From: CAYQTE01 sp964420285
GTDB lineage: Bacteria; Planctomycetota; Phycisphaerae; Tepidisphaerales; Tepidisphaeraceae
Assembly (NCBI GenBank): GCA_964420285.1
Contig: CAYQTE010000057.1
Span: forward strand, 1 to 33,122
Direction of reading: 5' to 3'
Length of the DNA: 33,122 nucleotides
Below are positions 6,572-13,259 of the stretch, one piece after another; position 1 is the first letter of the stretch; the number at the start of each line of letters is the position of its first letter. The notes below the pieces were generated by a model, which was not told the DNA's origin, did no database searches, and worked only from the letters and a program-made list of their open reading frames with translations. A program made the translations under genes and the position numbers.

Positions 6572-7237
6572 TTGAGTCGCGCAGCCCTACAAACTCCATT
6601 GGCTTCCGCATCCGCCGGCACGGGGCTGGGTCTGATCGAGATCCACAGTTGGACCGCGTCGATGGCGGTGGTGGATCGCATGGAGAAGGCCGCCAACGTC
6701 CGCCTGATGCAGATTGAGATCAACGACCTGGACGGCGCTTGCATCAAGGTGGCCGGGCCGGTGTCGGACCTGGAGTCGGCGCTGGCGGCCGGGCGTGAAC
6801 TGGCCGGGTCCATGGGCGCGTCGTGCGTGGTGGATTTGATCAGTCATCCGGACGCGCGGGCAATGGCGGCATGGAACGCGCCGCGCGAGTTCAGTCCGCT
6901 CATCGAGAGCGATGTCGTGCATTTTCCCAAACGAGAATTCAAGGAGCTATTTGTGGCCGACCAAGTCCCATTTGCGATCGGGCTGATTGAAACCCAGGGT
7001 TTGACCGGCGTGATCGAGGCGATCGACACGGCGTGCAAGGCCGCCAATGTCGAGGTCATCGGGCGAGAAAAACTCGGCGGCGGCTACATCACCGTCATCA
7101 TCAAGGGCGACGTGGCGGCGGTGACCGCCGCGGTCGAAGCCGGCAAGGCCCGGGTCGACGGCCTTGGCAAGCTCATCGCCGGCCACGTCATCCCCCGCCC
7201 CAGCGCGGCGGTGCTGAGCCTTTTCGGCAAGGTGTAA
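6572..7237 (+). CDS. BMC trimeric tandem-domain shell protein (BMC-T)
   Basis: A 221-residue protein with two fused BMC domains that would trimerise into a pseudohexameric facet tile. Domain 1 (about 17-100): GLGLIEIHSW, AANVRLMQIEI, pore loop DLDGACIKVAG. Domain 2 (about 130-215): AIGLIETQG, AANVEVIGREK, pore loop GGGYITVIIKGDV, GHVIPRP. Cysteine 57 sits where the pore glycine normally is in domain 1, so three cysteines could surround the central pore. The start is a TTG with GAGAGGG seven bases upstream; no suitable ATG exists before domain 1. It is the second gene of the plus arm, downstream of the DapA-family cargo gene. It is the only BMC-T in view. Confidence 0.9.
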   Translation: MSRAALQTPLASASAGTGLGLIEIHSWTASMAVVDRMEKAANVRLMQIEINDLDGACIKVAGPVSDLESALAAGRELAGSMGASCVVDLISHPDARAMAAWNAPREFSPLIESDVVHFPKREFKELFVADQVPFAIGLIETQGLTGVIEAIDTACKAANVEVIGREKLGGGYITVIIKGDVAAVTAAVEAGKARVDGLGKLIAGHVIPRPSAAVLSLFGKV

Positions 7238-7284
7238 TGGCGCCGCTCAATGCCAGGTTTGATTTCCCGCAAGGCGTGGAAAGA

Positions 7285-7314
7285 TCCGCCGGTTGTGTGT
7301 CCGCCGGTTGTGTG
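7285..7314. repeat. Perfect 15-bp direct tandem duplication
   Basis: The unit TCCGCCGGTTGTGTG occurs twice without a gap (7285-7299 and 7300-7314), between the BMC-T gene and the relB-like gene. It may be a recent slippage duplication, or paired sites for the antitoxin or another regulator upstream of the toxin-antitoxin remnant. Confidence 0.8.
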
Positions 7315-7372
7315 CTGAACATTGTGTTGCGATCGTGCTACAGCGACATGAACAGCTGCCAGGAGAATTCCC

Positions 7373-7633
7373 ATGAGCATCAAGAGCGCCAGCGTGCATG
7401 CCAGAACCCGGCCGACACTCAAAGCGCAGGCGGAGGCCGTGCTTGGAAACCTTGGAATTTCAAACTCCGAGGCGATTGAGATCTTTTTCAGCCAGATCGC
7501 CCTGAAAAAATGCCTGCCGTTCGAGGTCAGGATTCCGAACAAGACGATGCGAAAAGCCGTGCGGGAATTGCGCACGGGCCGAAGCAGGAAATTTTCGACG
7601 GCGGCCGGGCTGATGGACGATCTGAATGCTTGA
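7373..7633 (+). CDS. RelB/DinJ-family antitoxin
   Basis: An 86-residue protein of the RelB/DinJ antitoxin family. The N-terminal half carries the ribbon-helix-helix DNA-binding fold (SVHARTRPTLKAQAEAVLGNLGISNSEAIEIFFSQIAL split over residues 7-44), including the typical LGISNSEAIEIFF helix. The C-terminal half (PFEVRIPNKTMRKAVRELR) is the toxin-binding part. AGGAGA precedes the ATG. The stop overlaps the start of a toxin remnant by eight bases, the usual coupling for these modules. With the toxin destroyed it is an orphan antitoxin, which could still repress its own promoter or neutralise a related toxin elsewhere. Confidence 0.85.
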   Translation: MSIKSASVHARTRPTLKAQAEAVLGNLGISNSEAIEIFFSQIALKKCLPFEVRIPNKTMRKAVRELRTGRSRKFSTAAGLMDDLNA

Positions 7634-7732
7634 AATTGAACGGACGAACCAGTTCAAGAAAGGCTACAAGTTGAGTCCGCGGGCGGGCGCCTGGTTCTTG
7701 TCCGCCTGGGCACGCATTCCGATTTGTTCTGA
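7626..7732 (+). pseudogene. YafQ-family toxin remnant with internal deletion
   Basis: The first codons read MLEIERTNQFKKGYKL, the exact N-terminal style of YafQ/RelE-type mRNA interferases. In a different frame the last codons read GGRLVLVRLGTHSDLF followed by a stop (7730-7732), the exact C-terminal style of the same family. The normal gene is about 270 bases; here only 107 remain, so roughly 165 bases including the catalytic core are missing and the two ends are joined out of frame. The in-frame readthrough (to 7919) is meaningless sequence. The toxin is therefore dead while its antitoxin survives. Confidence 0.8.
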
Positions 7733-7756
7733 GCGATCACTTCGCCGCATGGGCCC

Positions 7757-8701
7757 TCAACCCTTGGCGGCCGGTTGGGTTTGGGGGGCGGGCTTCTTGA
7801 ACATGGCGATGTCGCGCCGGCGGGCGAAGCTTTCGGTGGTGCAGCCGATGCAACCGCCGCCGCAGCGCGTGCAGACGTTGGTGCCGGAATTCCATTGTCG
7901 CAGGGTGCAGTCGGCATAAGTCGTCGGGCCGACGCAGCCCAGTTTGTGGAGGCAGCCGTCGTCGCCGAACTTGGCGGCGAAAATGTCGTTGTCGTAGTCG
8001 TGGCAACGCAGGCAAAGTTCGTGGATCGACTTGCTGTAAAACGCCACCGGGCGGTGTTTCATATCCAGCTTGGGCATACCGAATTTGAGCAGGTGGGCCA
8101 GCGTGCCCACGACCCAATCCGGATGGGCGGGACAGCCGGGAATGGCCACCAAAGGAACGTCAATCTCCTGGTCGGTCATGTATTTGGCGACGGACACGGC
8201 GCCGGTGGGGTTTTGCTCGGCGGCGGGGACTCCGCCGTAGACAGCGCAGGTGCCGACGGCCATGACCGTCTTGGCGCCGGCGGCGGCGGTCTGGAATAAC
8301 TGGCCGATGTCCTGGCCGCCGATGTTACACGCCAGGGGCATGTCGGCGGGGATGGCGCCTTCCATGACCAGGATGTAATCGCCCTTGGCCTTGGCGATCA
8401 TCGACTGGATTGCGTCGGTGGCGACTTTCCCGGTGGCGGCCGAGAGCGTGGAATGGAAACCGAGCGAGAGGTATTTGGTAATGATCTCGGCCGGGCCTGG
8501 GCTGTCGCTGTTGAGCAGCGATATTGTGCAGCCGCTGCAACTGAGGCCCTGGAGCCAGAGCACCGGGGCGGCGCCGGCGGCGATTGCCTCGGCGGCGTCG
8601 GCCAGACGGGAGACGGCCGTGGGCCCAAGTCCCAGCATGCCCGCCAGCATGGCGCCGGCCTTGAGAAATTGTCTTCGCGATGTTGTTGATGTATGTGTCA
8701 T
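7757..8701 (-). CDS. [NiFe]-hydrogenase small subunit (Tat-exported), copy B
   Basis: A 314-residue iron-sulfur subunit that passes electrons from the NiFe site to a partner. A Tat signal (SRRQFLKAG near residue 8) leads into the mature fold: LWLQGLSCSGCTISLL (proximal cluster), then VMAVGTCAVYGG, PGCPAHPDW, and a C-terminal cluster region (HELCLRCHDYD, GCLHKLGC, ADCTLRQWNSGTNVC, CIGC). There is no C-terminal membrane helix, so it should be periplasmic and soluble. I chose the ATG at 8701, with GGCGG seven bases upstream; an ATG at 8725 is also possible. It is 30 bases after the large-subunit gene, the reverse of the usual small-then-large order. Compared with copy A it has extra cysteines, at LRCHD and TRCGGG. 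Confidence 0.92.
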   Translation of the reverse strand: MTHTSTTSRRQFLKAGAMLAGMLGLGPTAVSRLADAAEAIAAGAAPVLWLQGLSCSGCTISLLNSDSPGPAEIITKYLSLGFHSTLSAATGKVATDAIQSMIAKAKGDYILVMEGAIPADMPLACNIGGQDIGQLFQTAAAGAKTVMAVGTCAVYGGVPAAEQNPTGAVSVAKYMTDQEIDVPLVAIPGCPAHPDWVVGTLAHLLKFGMPKLDMKHRPVAFYSKSIHELCLRCHDYDNDIFAAKFGDDGCLHKLGCVGPTTYADCTLRQWNSGTNVCTRCGGGCIGCTTESFARRRDIAMFKKPAPQTQPAAKG

Positions 8702-8731
8702 GGTTTGTCCGCCGGTGGGGTTCATTGAGCG

Positions 8732-10243
8732 TTAGTGGACGGCACAGGCGCCGCAGGGATCGAACGACCGCACGACGCGAGCGACTTCAATCGGCTGATT
8801 CTGATCGGCCACGGCCACGCCTTCCAGGGCCTGCTCGACCGGGCCGGCCTGGCCCTGGGCATCGCGAGGCGAACAGTTCCACGTGGTCGGGACGACGCAC
8901 TGGTAACGTTCGATCTTGTGATCGGCAATCGAAATCCAGTGGCCCAGCGCCCCGCGCGGCGCTTCAGTCAGACCCACGCCCGCGCCCGACTCGGGAACCG
9001 TGTAATCGACGCAGGCGCTCTGGTCCTCCTTCAACTGGTCGAGCCACGCGGCGCAGCGATCGGCCACCGCCTTGCATTCGATCGCGCGGGCTGCGTGCCG
9101 GCCCATGACGCTCATCAGGGCTTCCGGCTTGACTTTGGTCTTGGCCAGCATGTCGTCCACCAGCTTGCAAATCTGGGCGTGGCCGGCTTTGTACGCGATC
9201 AACACGCGCGCCAGCGGCCCGACTTCCATCGGCGCGCCGTCGTAACGAGGCGCTTTCATCCACGAATACGCATCCTTCTTCTGCGGATCGGCCTGGGTCT
9301 GGCCCTTGCTCGGATGCAGACCCGACGGCGATGAGAATCGTGAACTGGTAACATCCTCGGTAATCAGGCTCACATCCAGTGCGGCCGGCTTGTCGGCCTT
9401 CAGCACGCCGGAGGGGATGAACAGCGTCTTGCCGTCGGCGGATTCCGGGAACACGCCGTAGGCCAGGAAATTTCCGCATCCCCTGCCGATGGCGAAGTAA
9501 TCCGGAAAAGCGGCGGCCACCGCCAGCACGTCGGGGATGTAGACGCGATCGATGAACCGGCGCAGGTCGCTCAGCATCGAGCTGAACGCGGCGATCTGCC
9601 GCATGGTCACGCCTTCGGTGATGCCGCCGGGGACAAGGCTGGCGGCGTGGGGGAGCTTTCCGCAGAACAAGACGGCCATGCGGTGCGCCAGCTTTCGCAT
9701 CTCCAGGGCGTCGAGATAATGCCGGATGGCGGCGATGTTGAGTTCGGGATCCTGGGCGTAATTCCCCTCGTACCGCGGCAGGAACGGCGCGCCGGGAAGG
9801 ACGCGGTTGGAGGCCAGTTCCGTTTCCACCCAGCTCCGCAAATCCTGCAAGACCGGATCGTTGCCGGTGTATTTGGTGATTGCCTTGATGTCCACAAAGT
9901 CGATGGCCGACAGGTGATAGAAATGCGTGATATGCGAATGGATGAACTCAGCGCCGAGGATGAGATTGCGGACGAGCCGGCCGTTGTCCGGCACCGCACA
10001 GCCGTAAAGCGCGTCCTGGGCGAGGATCGACGCCACGCCGTGCGCCACCGGGCACATGCCGCAGATGCGCTGGACGATCTGCTGGGCGTCGAGCGGATCG
10101 CGGCCGGCCAGGATCACTTCGAATCCGCGGAACATATCGCCGGATGTGTAGGCCTTGACGACTTTGCCGCTGTCGATGTCGGTGCGGATGGACAGATGCC
10201 CCTCGATGCGGGTGAGCGGGTCGATGTTGATCGTGGTTGCCAT
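8732..10243 (-). CDS. [NiFe]-hydrogenase large (catalytic) subunit
   Basis: A 503-residue uptake-type [NiFe]-hydrogenase large subunit, which holds the NiFe(CN)2CO site. The N-terminal MATTINIDPLTRIEGH box, the L1 motif RICGMCPVAH (C61, C64) and the L2 motif DPCGACAVH (C497, C500) are all present. The protein ends exactly at the L2 histidine, so the C-terminal peptide normally removed by a maturation protease is absent. The ATG at 10243 has AGAGGAA upstream; the longer open frame adds nothing conserved. It presumably crosses the membrane with a Tat-bearing small subunit. It lies between an aldo/keto reductase gene and small subunit B; no hyp or protease genes are in the window. Confidence 0.95.
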   Translation of the reverse strand: MATTINIDPLTRIEGHLSIRTDIDSGKVVKAYTSGDMFRGFEVILAGRDPLDAQQIVQRICGMCPVAHGVASILAQDALYGCAVPDNGRLVRNLILGAEFIHSHITHFYHLSAIDFVDIKAITKYTGNDPVLQDLRSWVETELASNRVLPGAPFLPRYEGNYAQDPELNIAAIRHYLDALEMRKLAHRMAVLFCGKLPHAASLVPGGITEGVTMRQIAAFSSMLSDLRRFIDRVYIPDVLAVAAAFPDYFAIGRGCGNFLAYGVFPESADGKTLFIPSGVLKADKPAALDVSLITEDVTSSRFSSPSGLHPSKGQTQADPQKKDAYSWMKAPRYDGAPMEVGPLARVLIAYKAGHAQICKLVDDMLAKTKVKPEALMSVMGRHAARAIECKAVADRCAAWLDQLKEDQSACVDYTVPESGAGVGLTEAPRGALGHWISIADHKIERYQCVVPTTWNCSPRDAQGQAGPVEQALEGVAVADQNQPIEVARVVRSFDPCGACAVH

Positions 10244-10340
10244 TTCGATTCCTCTGATAGATGCGATCCGTTTGCAGAACGGCCGCTGGCGATGATCCGC
10301 CAACAACGGCCTCGCCGGCGGCACAATCGCCGCAACTCGC

Positions 10341-11267
10341 TCAGGCCGGTTGGGCGGCCAGTCTTGTTATGCGATCGAAGTTGTCCTTGAACTCGTCCTT
10401 GCTCTCGCAGCCGATGGTGAAGCTGTGGGCGGGGCTCTTGTTGAGCGCAAAGAGCAGGGCGTCATCCACGCTGTCTTTCAACTGGCCCTCGCCCAGAACC
10501 TTCATGCCGATGATTCCCTTGCCGGCGGCCTTGAGCTCCTCCATCTGCGGCAGCACGTCCTCGGGCGCGGCGTCCATGCGGATGCCGGCGGGATTGATCC
10601 GGCACAGGCACACCTCAAGCCACGTGCTCTTGGCGGCGACTTTCATGGCCTCAAGAGAGTGAATGCTGATGCCCAGCGTGCGCAGCATCTTATTCTGTTT
10701 GGCTTCCGACAGCACATCCATCAGGGGCTTGTCAAGCGTCTCCCAGTCGGGACTGAGACGCGAATGCAGCAGAATGATGTCGATGTAATCCGTTCCCATC
10801 TCCTGCTTGAATCGCTCCAGATCGAGCTTGAGCTTGTCGGCTTCCACGGCCGGGGTCTTGGTCAGGATGGTGACCTTTTCCCGCGGGACTTTCTTCAGGG
10901 CGACCTTGATGGCCGCGTGGGTGCCGTAGCTGTCGGATGTGTCCCAGGTGAATATGCCGTTTTCGTAGGCGTAAACGAGCATGTCGGCAACGCCATCAAC
11001 GCCGAGCTTGCGCAACTGATTGGAACTGAATCCGCCGCCCATCGTGCCGGTTCCGATGGCCATTCGGGAGACCTTCACCTTCTCGGGGCCCAGTTCGATG
11101 ACGTCGGTGGGTCGGCGGATGCCATCGGCCGCCGCCGTCGTGGGCGCCGTGGCCGGGGCCGTTGTCGTTGCCGAGCGCAGGGTTGCCGGAAGAGCGGCGG
11201 CGGCCGCCACGGCCATGGAGGCCTGAAGAAATTCGCGTCGGTTCGTCTTGTACATCTTTTCACGCAT
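10341..11267 (-). CDS. Tat-exported aldo/keto reductase
   Basis: A 308-residue aldo/keto reductase-fold protein, expected to use a nicotinamide cofactor on aldehydes, ketones or sugars. A Tat signal (NRREFLQASMAVAAAAALP, from about residue 8) and a Thr/Ala/Pro-rich linker precede the barrel. The tetrad appears intact: Asp in FTWDTSD, Tyr in SYGTH, Lys in ILTKTPA and His in LLHSRL. The ATG at 11267 has GGAG six bases upstream. It lies 53 bases after the multiheme cytochrome gene and 97 before the hydrogenase large subunit, so it is probably in the same operon. Tat export would let it carry a prebound cofactor into the periplasm. Substrate not predictable. Confidence 0.88.
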   Translation of the reverse strand: MREKMYKTNRREFLQASMAVAAAAALPATLRSATTTAPATAPTTAAADGIRRPTDVIELGPEKVKVSRMAIGTGTMGGGFSSNQLRKLGVDGVADMLVYAYENGIFTWDTSDSYGTHAAIKVALKKVPREKVTILTKTPAVEADKLKLDLERFKQEMGTDYIDIILLHSRLSPDWETLDKPLMDVLSEAKQNKMLRTLGISIHSLEAMKVAAKSTWLEVCLCRINPAGIRMDAAPEDVLPQMEELKAAGKGIIGMKVLGEGQLKDSVDDALLFALNKSPAHSFTIGCESKDEFKDNFDRITRLAAQPA

Positions 11268-11320
11268 GTTTCGCTCCGTACTTCCTTGGTAATGTTGCAA
11301 GAGATTCCATCCCGAAAATC

Positions 11321-12160
11321 TCAATTGCGCGACGGCCGGGTGCCGGGCGGCGCCGAATCAGCGGCGAGCTTGACGGCGGCCGGATCGAACGTATGCACCG
11401 CCACGCGCGCCCGCGCCAGAGCGTCCTTGGCATCCGGGCCGGCGGCTTCCAGTGTGGCCAGCTCCTGCGCGATCTGGACGGCGGCCTTGTAACCGTCGGA
11501 ATCGGGTTTGTGGCAGCGAGCGCAGCCATTGTCTTTGTCCGTCAGCAGCGACAACGTCGCCGGTTCGGTGTCGTGATTGTCATGGCAGGTCACACAGCCC
11601 GGGCGGCGGTCGAAGGTGAACTCATGGCCGTGCGGGCTGTCCCGGAAGGCGTCGGCCGTCGCCTTGTGGCACTTGGCGCAGGTTTCAGTGATACGCTCGG
11701 GGCTGGCGGGCGAGCGGGGATCGGTGACGGCGCGGGTGTCATGAACACTGTGACAGTCGGTGCATTGGGCGCTCTTTGTCTGTCCGGCCGCCAGTTGCCT
11801 GCCATGCACGCCCTTGTTGTACAACTCAAGCTGATCCACCGGGAGCTTCGGGTTGTACCGGGCCATGTAGGTGGCGTCGCTGTGGCATCGCCCGCAGTAA
11901 TCGGGCATCGTGGCCCGCGCGGCGCGCGGCCTGAAACCGGTGCCCGGCGCCTTGGAGAGATTCATGTCATTGATCTTCGGATCGCCGCCGTGGCAATCGG
12001 CGCAACTGAGCCCGTTGCCGTAGTGGATGTCGTTCTTATAGATCAGGCTCATGCCTTCCTGAACGCTGTGGCAGCCGAAGCAATAATCTTCGGCCGCGAC
12101 GGCACTGCTGCCCAGCAGCAGAATCACTGCAATCGTCAGGCTGTGCAATTGCAATTTCAT
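11321..12160 (-). CDS. Seven-heme periplasmic cytochrome c
   Basis: A 279-residue secreted cytochrome with a Sec signal peptide (about residues 1-22). Seven CxxCH sites start at residues 27, 53, 89, 133, 161, 189 and 213. Additional histidines (for example HYGNG, VHGRQL, SPHGHE) can serve as distal ligands, as in NapC/NrfH- and octaheme-type electron carriers. The last 60 residues are heme-free, ending in a Pro/Ser/Arg tail. Its position between a hydrogenase small subunit gene and the reductase and large-subunit genes makes it the likely electron acceptor or donor of the hydrogenase. Confidence 0.92.
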   Translation of the reverse strand: MKLQLHSLTIAVILLLGSSAVAAEDYCFGCHSVQEGMSLIYKNDIHYGNGLSCADCHGGDPKINDMNLSKAPGTGFRPRAARATMPDYCGRCHSDATYMARYNPKLPVDQLELYNKGVHGRQLAAGQTKSAQCTDCHSVHDTRAVTDPRSPASPERITETCAKCHKATADAFRDSPHGHEFTFDRRPGCVTCHDNHDTEPATLSLLTDKDNGCARCHKPDSDGYKAAVQIAQELATLEAAGPDAKDALARARVAVHTFDPAAVKLAADSAPPGTRPSRN

Positions 12161-12258
12161 GTGGCCAACTTATGAAGGTTTTGCGGCATGGTCAAGATAA
12201 ACGCCATCAGAACAAAAGGTTAATCCCGGCAACATGAGAAGTTTGGTCCATCGGCATA

Positions 12259-13197
12259 TCAAGCGGTTTTCGAGTTCCCTTTCCTGAACAGCGGCATGTC
12301 CTTGCGGCTCGCGAAATTCTCGGCCGCACAACCAATGCACCCACCGCCGGCGCGAGTGCAGACATTCGTGCCCGAATTCCATTGCCGCAGCGTGCAATCG
12401 GCGATGGTCCTGATGCCCAGACAGCCCAGTTCGTGAAGGCACCCCTGATCTCCAAATTTGTGGGCAAACCGCTCGTTGTCGTAGTCGTGCGACCGCGAGC
12501 ACTGGGCGTGAATGGTCCTGTCAAAAAACGCGACCGGCCGGCGCTTCTCATCCACCTTTGGCATGCCGAGTTTCAACAGATGGGCCAGCGTTCCAACGAT
12601 CCAGTCCGGATGGGCCGGACATCCCGGCAGCGCCACCAGCGGCACGGTGACATGCCGCGCGCTCATGAACTGCGGGACCGACACGGCGCCGGTGGGGTTA
12701 TCCTGGGCGGAGGGTACGCCGCCGAAAGCGGCACAGGTGCCGACGGCCACGACGGTCTTGGCACCGCTGGCGGCGTGAAGAAATAACTGCCCGATGTCCT
12801 GCCCGCCGATGTTGCACGCCGCGGGCATGCCTGCCGGTATCGCGCCTTCCATCACCAGTATGTATTTCCCTTTGGCCCTGGTGATCATCGCCTCGATCGA
12901 ATCCATCCCCACCTGGCCAGTCGCCGCCGACAGCGTGGAATGAAACCCCAGCGACAGATACCGCGTGATGATTTCGGCCGGGCCGGGGCTGTCGCTGTTG
13001 AGCAGAGAAATTGTGCAGCCACTGCAACTGAGGCCCTGGAGCCAGAGGACCGGCGCGGTGGCGCTGGCGATTTCCTGGGCGGCGTCAGCCAGGCTGGAAA
13101 CGGCCGCGGAACCCAGTCCCATTATGGCCGCCAGCGCAGCGCCCGCCTTGAGGAAGTCCCTTCGGGTCGTTGGCCCATTGATCGTGATGGCACACAT
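12259..13197 (-). CDS. [NiFe]-hydrogenase small subunit (Tat-exported), copy A
   Basis: A 312-residue hydrogenase small subunit with a Tat signal (TTRRDFLKAGAALAAIMG). It has the same cluster motifs as copy B: LWLQGLSCSGCTISLL, VVAVGTCAAFGG, PGCPAHPDW, HAQCSRSHDYD, GCLHELGC, ADCTLRQWNSGTNVC and CIGC. By eye it is very similar to copy B over the whole mature region, but LRCHD is SRSHD and TRCGGG is TRAGGG, so two cysteines differ. No membrane anchor. ATG at 13197 was chosen over a TTG two codons upstream. It lies between the heme/FGE fusion gene and the cytochrome gene, about 2 kb upstream of the only large-subunit gene. Confidence 0.92.
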   Translation of the reverse strand: MCAITINGPTTRRDFLKAGAALAAIMGLGSAAVSSLADAAQEIASATAPVLWLQGLSCSGCTISLLNSDSPGPAEIITRYLSLGFHSTLSAATGQVGMDSIEAMITRAKGKYILVMEGAIPAGMPAACNIGGQDIGQLFLHAASGAKTVVAVGTCAAFGGVPSAQDNPTGAVSVPQFMSARHVTVPLVALPGCPAHPDWIVGTLAHLLKLGMPKVDEKRRPVAFFDRTIHAQCSRSHDYDNERFAHKFGDQGCLHELGCLGIRTIADCTLRQWNSGTNVCTRAGGGCIGCAAENFASRKDMPLFRKGNSKTA

Positions 13198-13259
13198 GCC
13201 CAAGTGTGTTTTCGCCGCGCTGGCGGGTTAGGAACTGATTGCGGTCGTCATGGCGATTC

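Noticed and set aside
7733..7919. Continuation of the toxin reading frame to 7919
   Set aside because: It runs antisense over the hydrogenase small-subunit gene; the real toxin end is recognisable in another frame at 7732.
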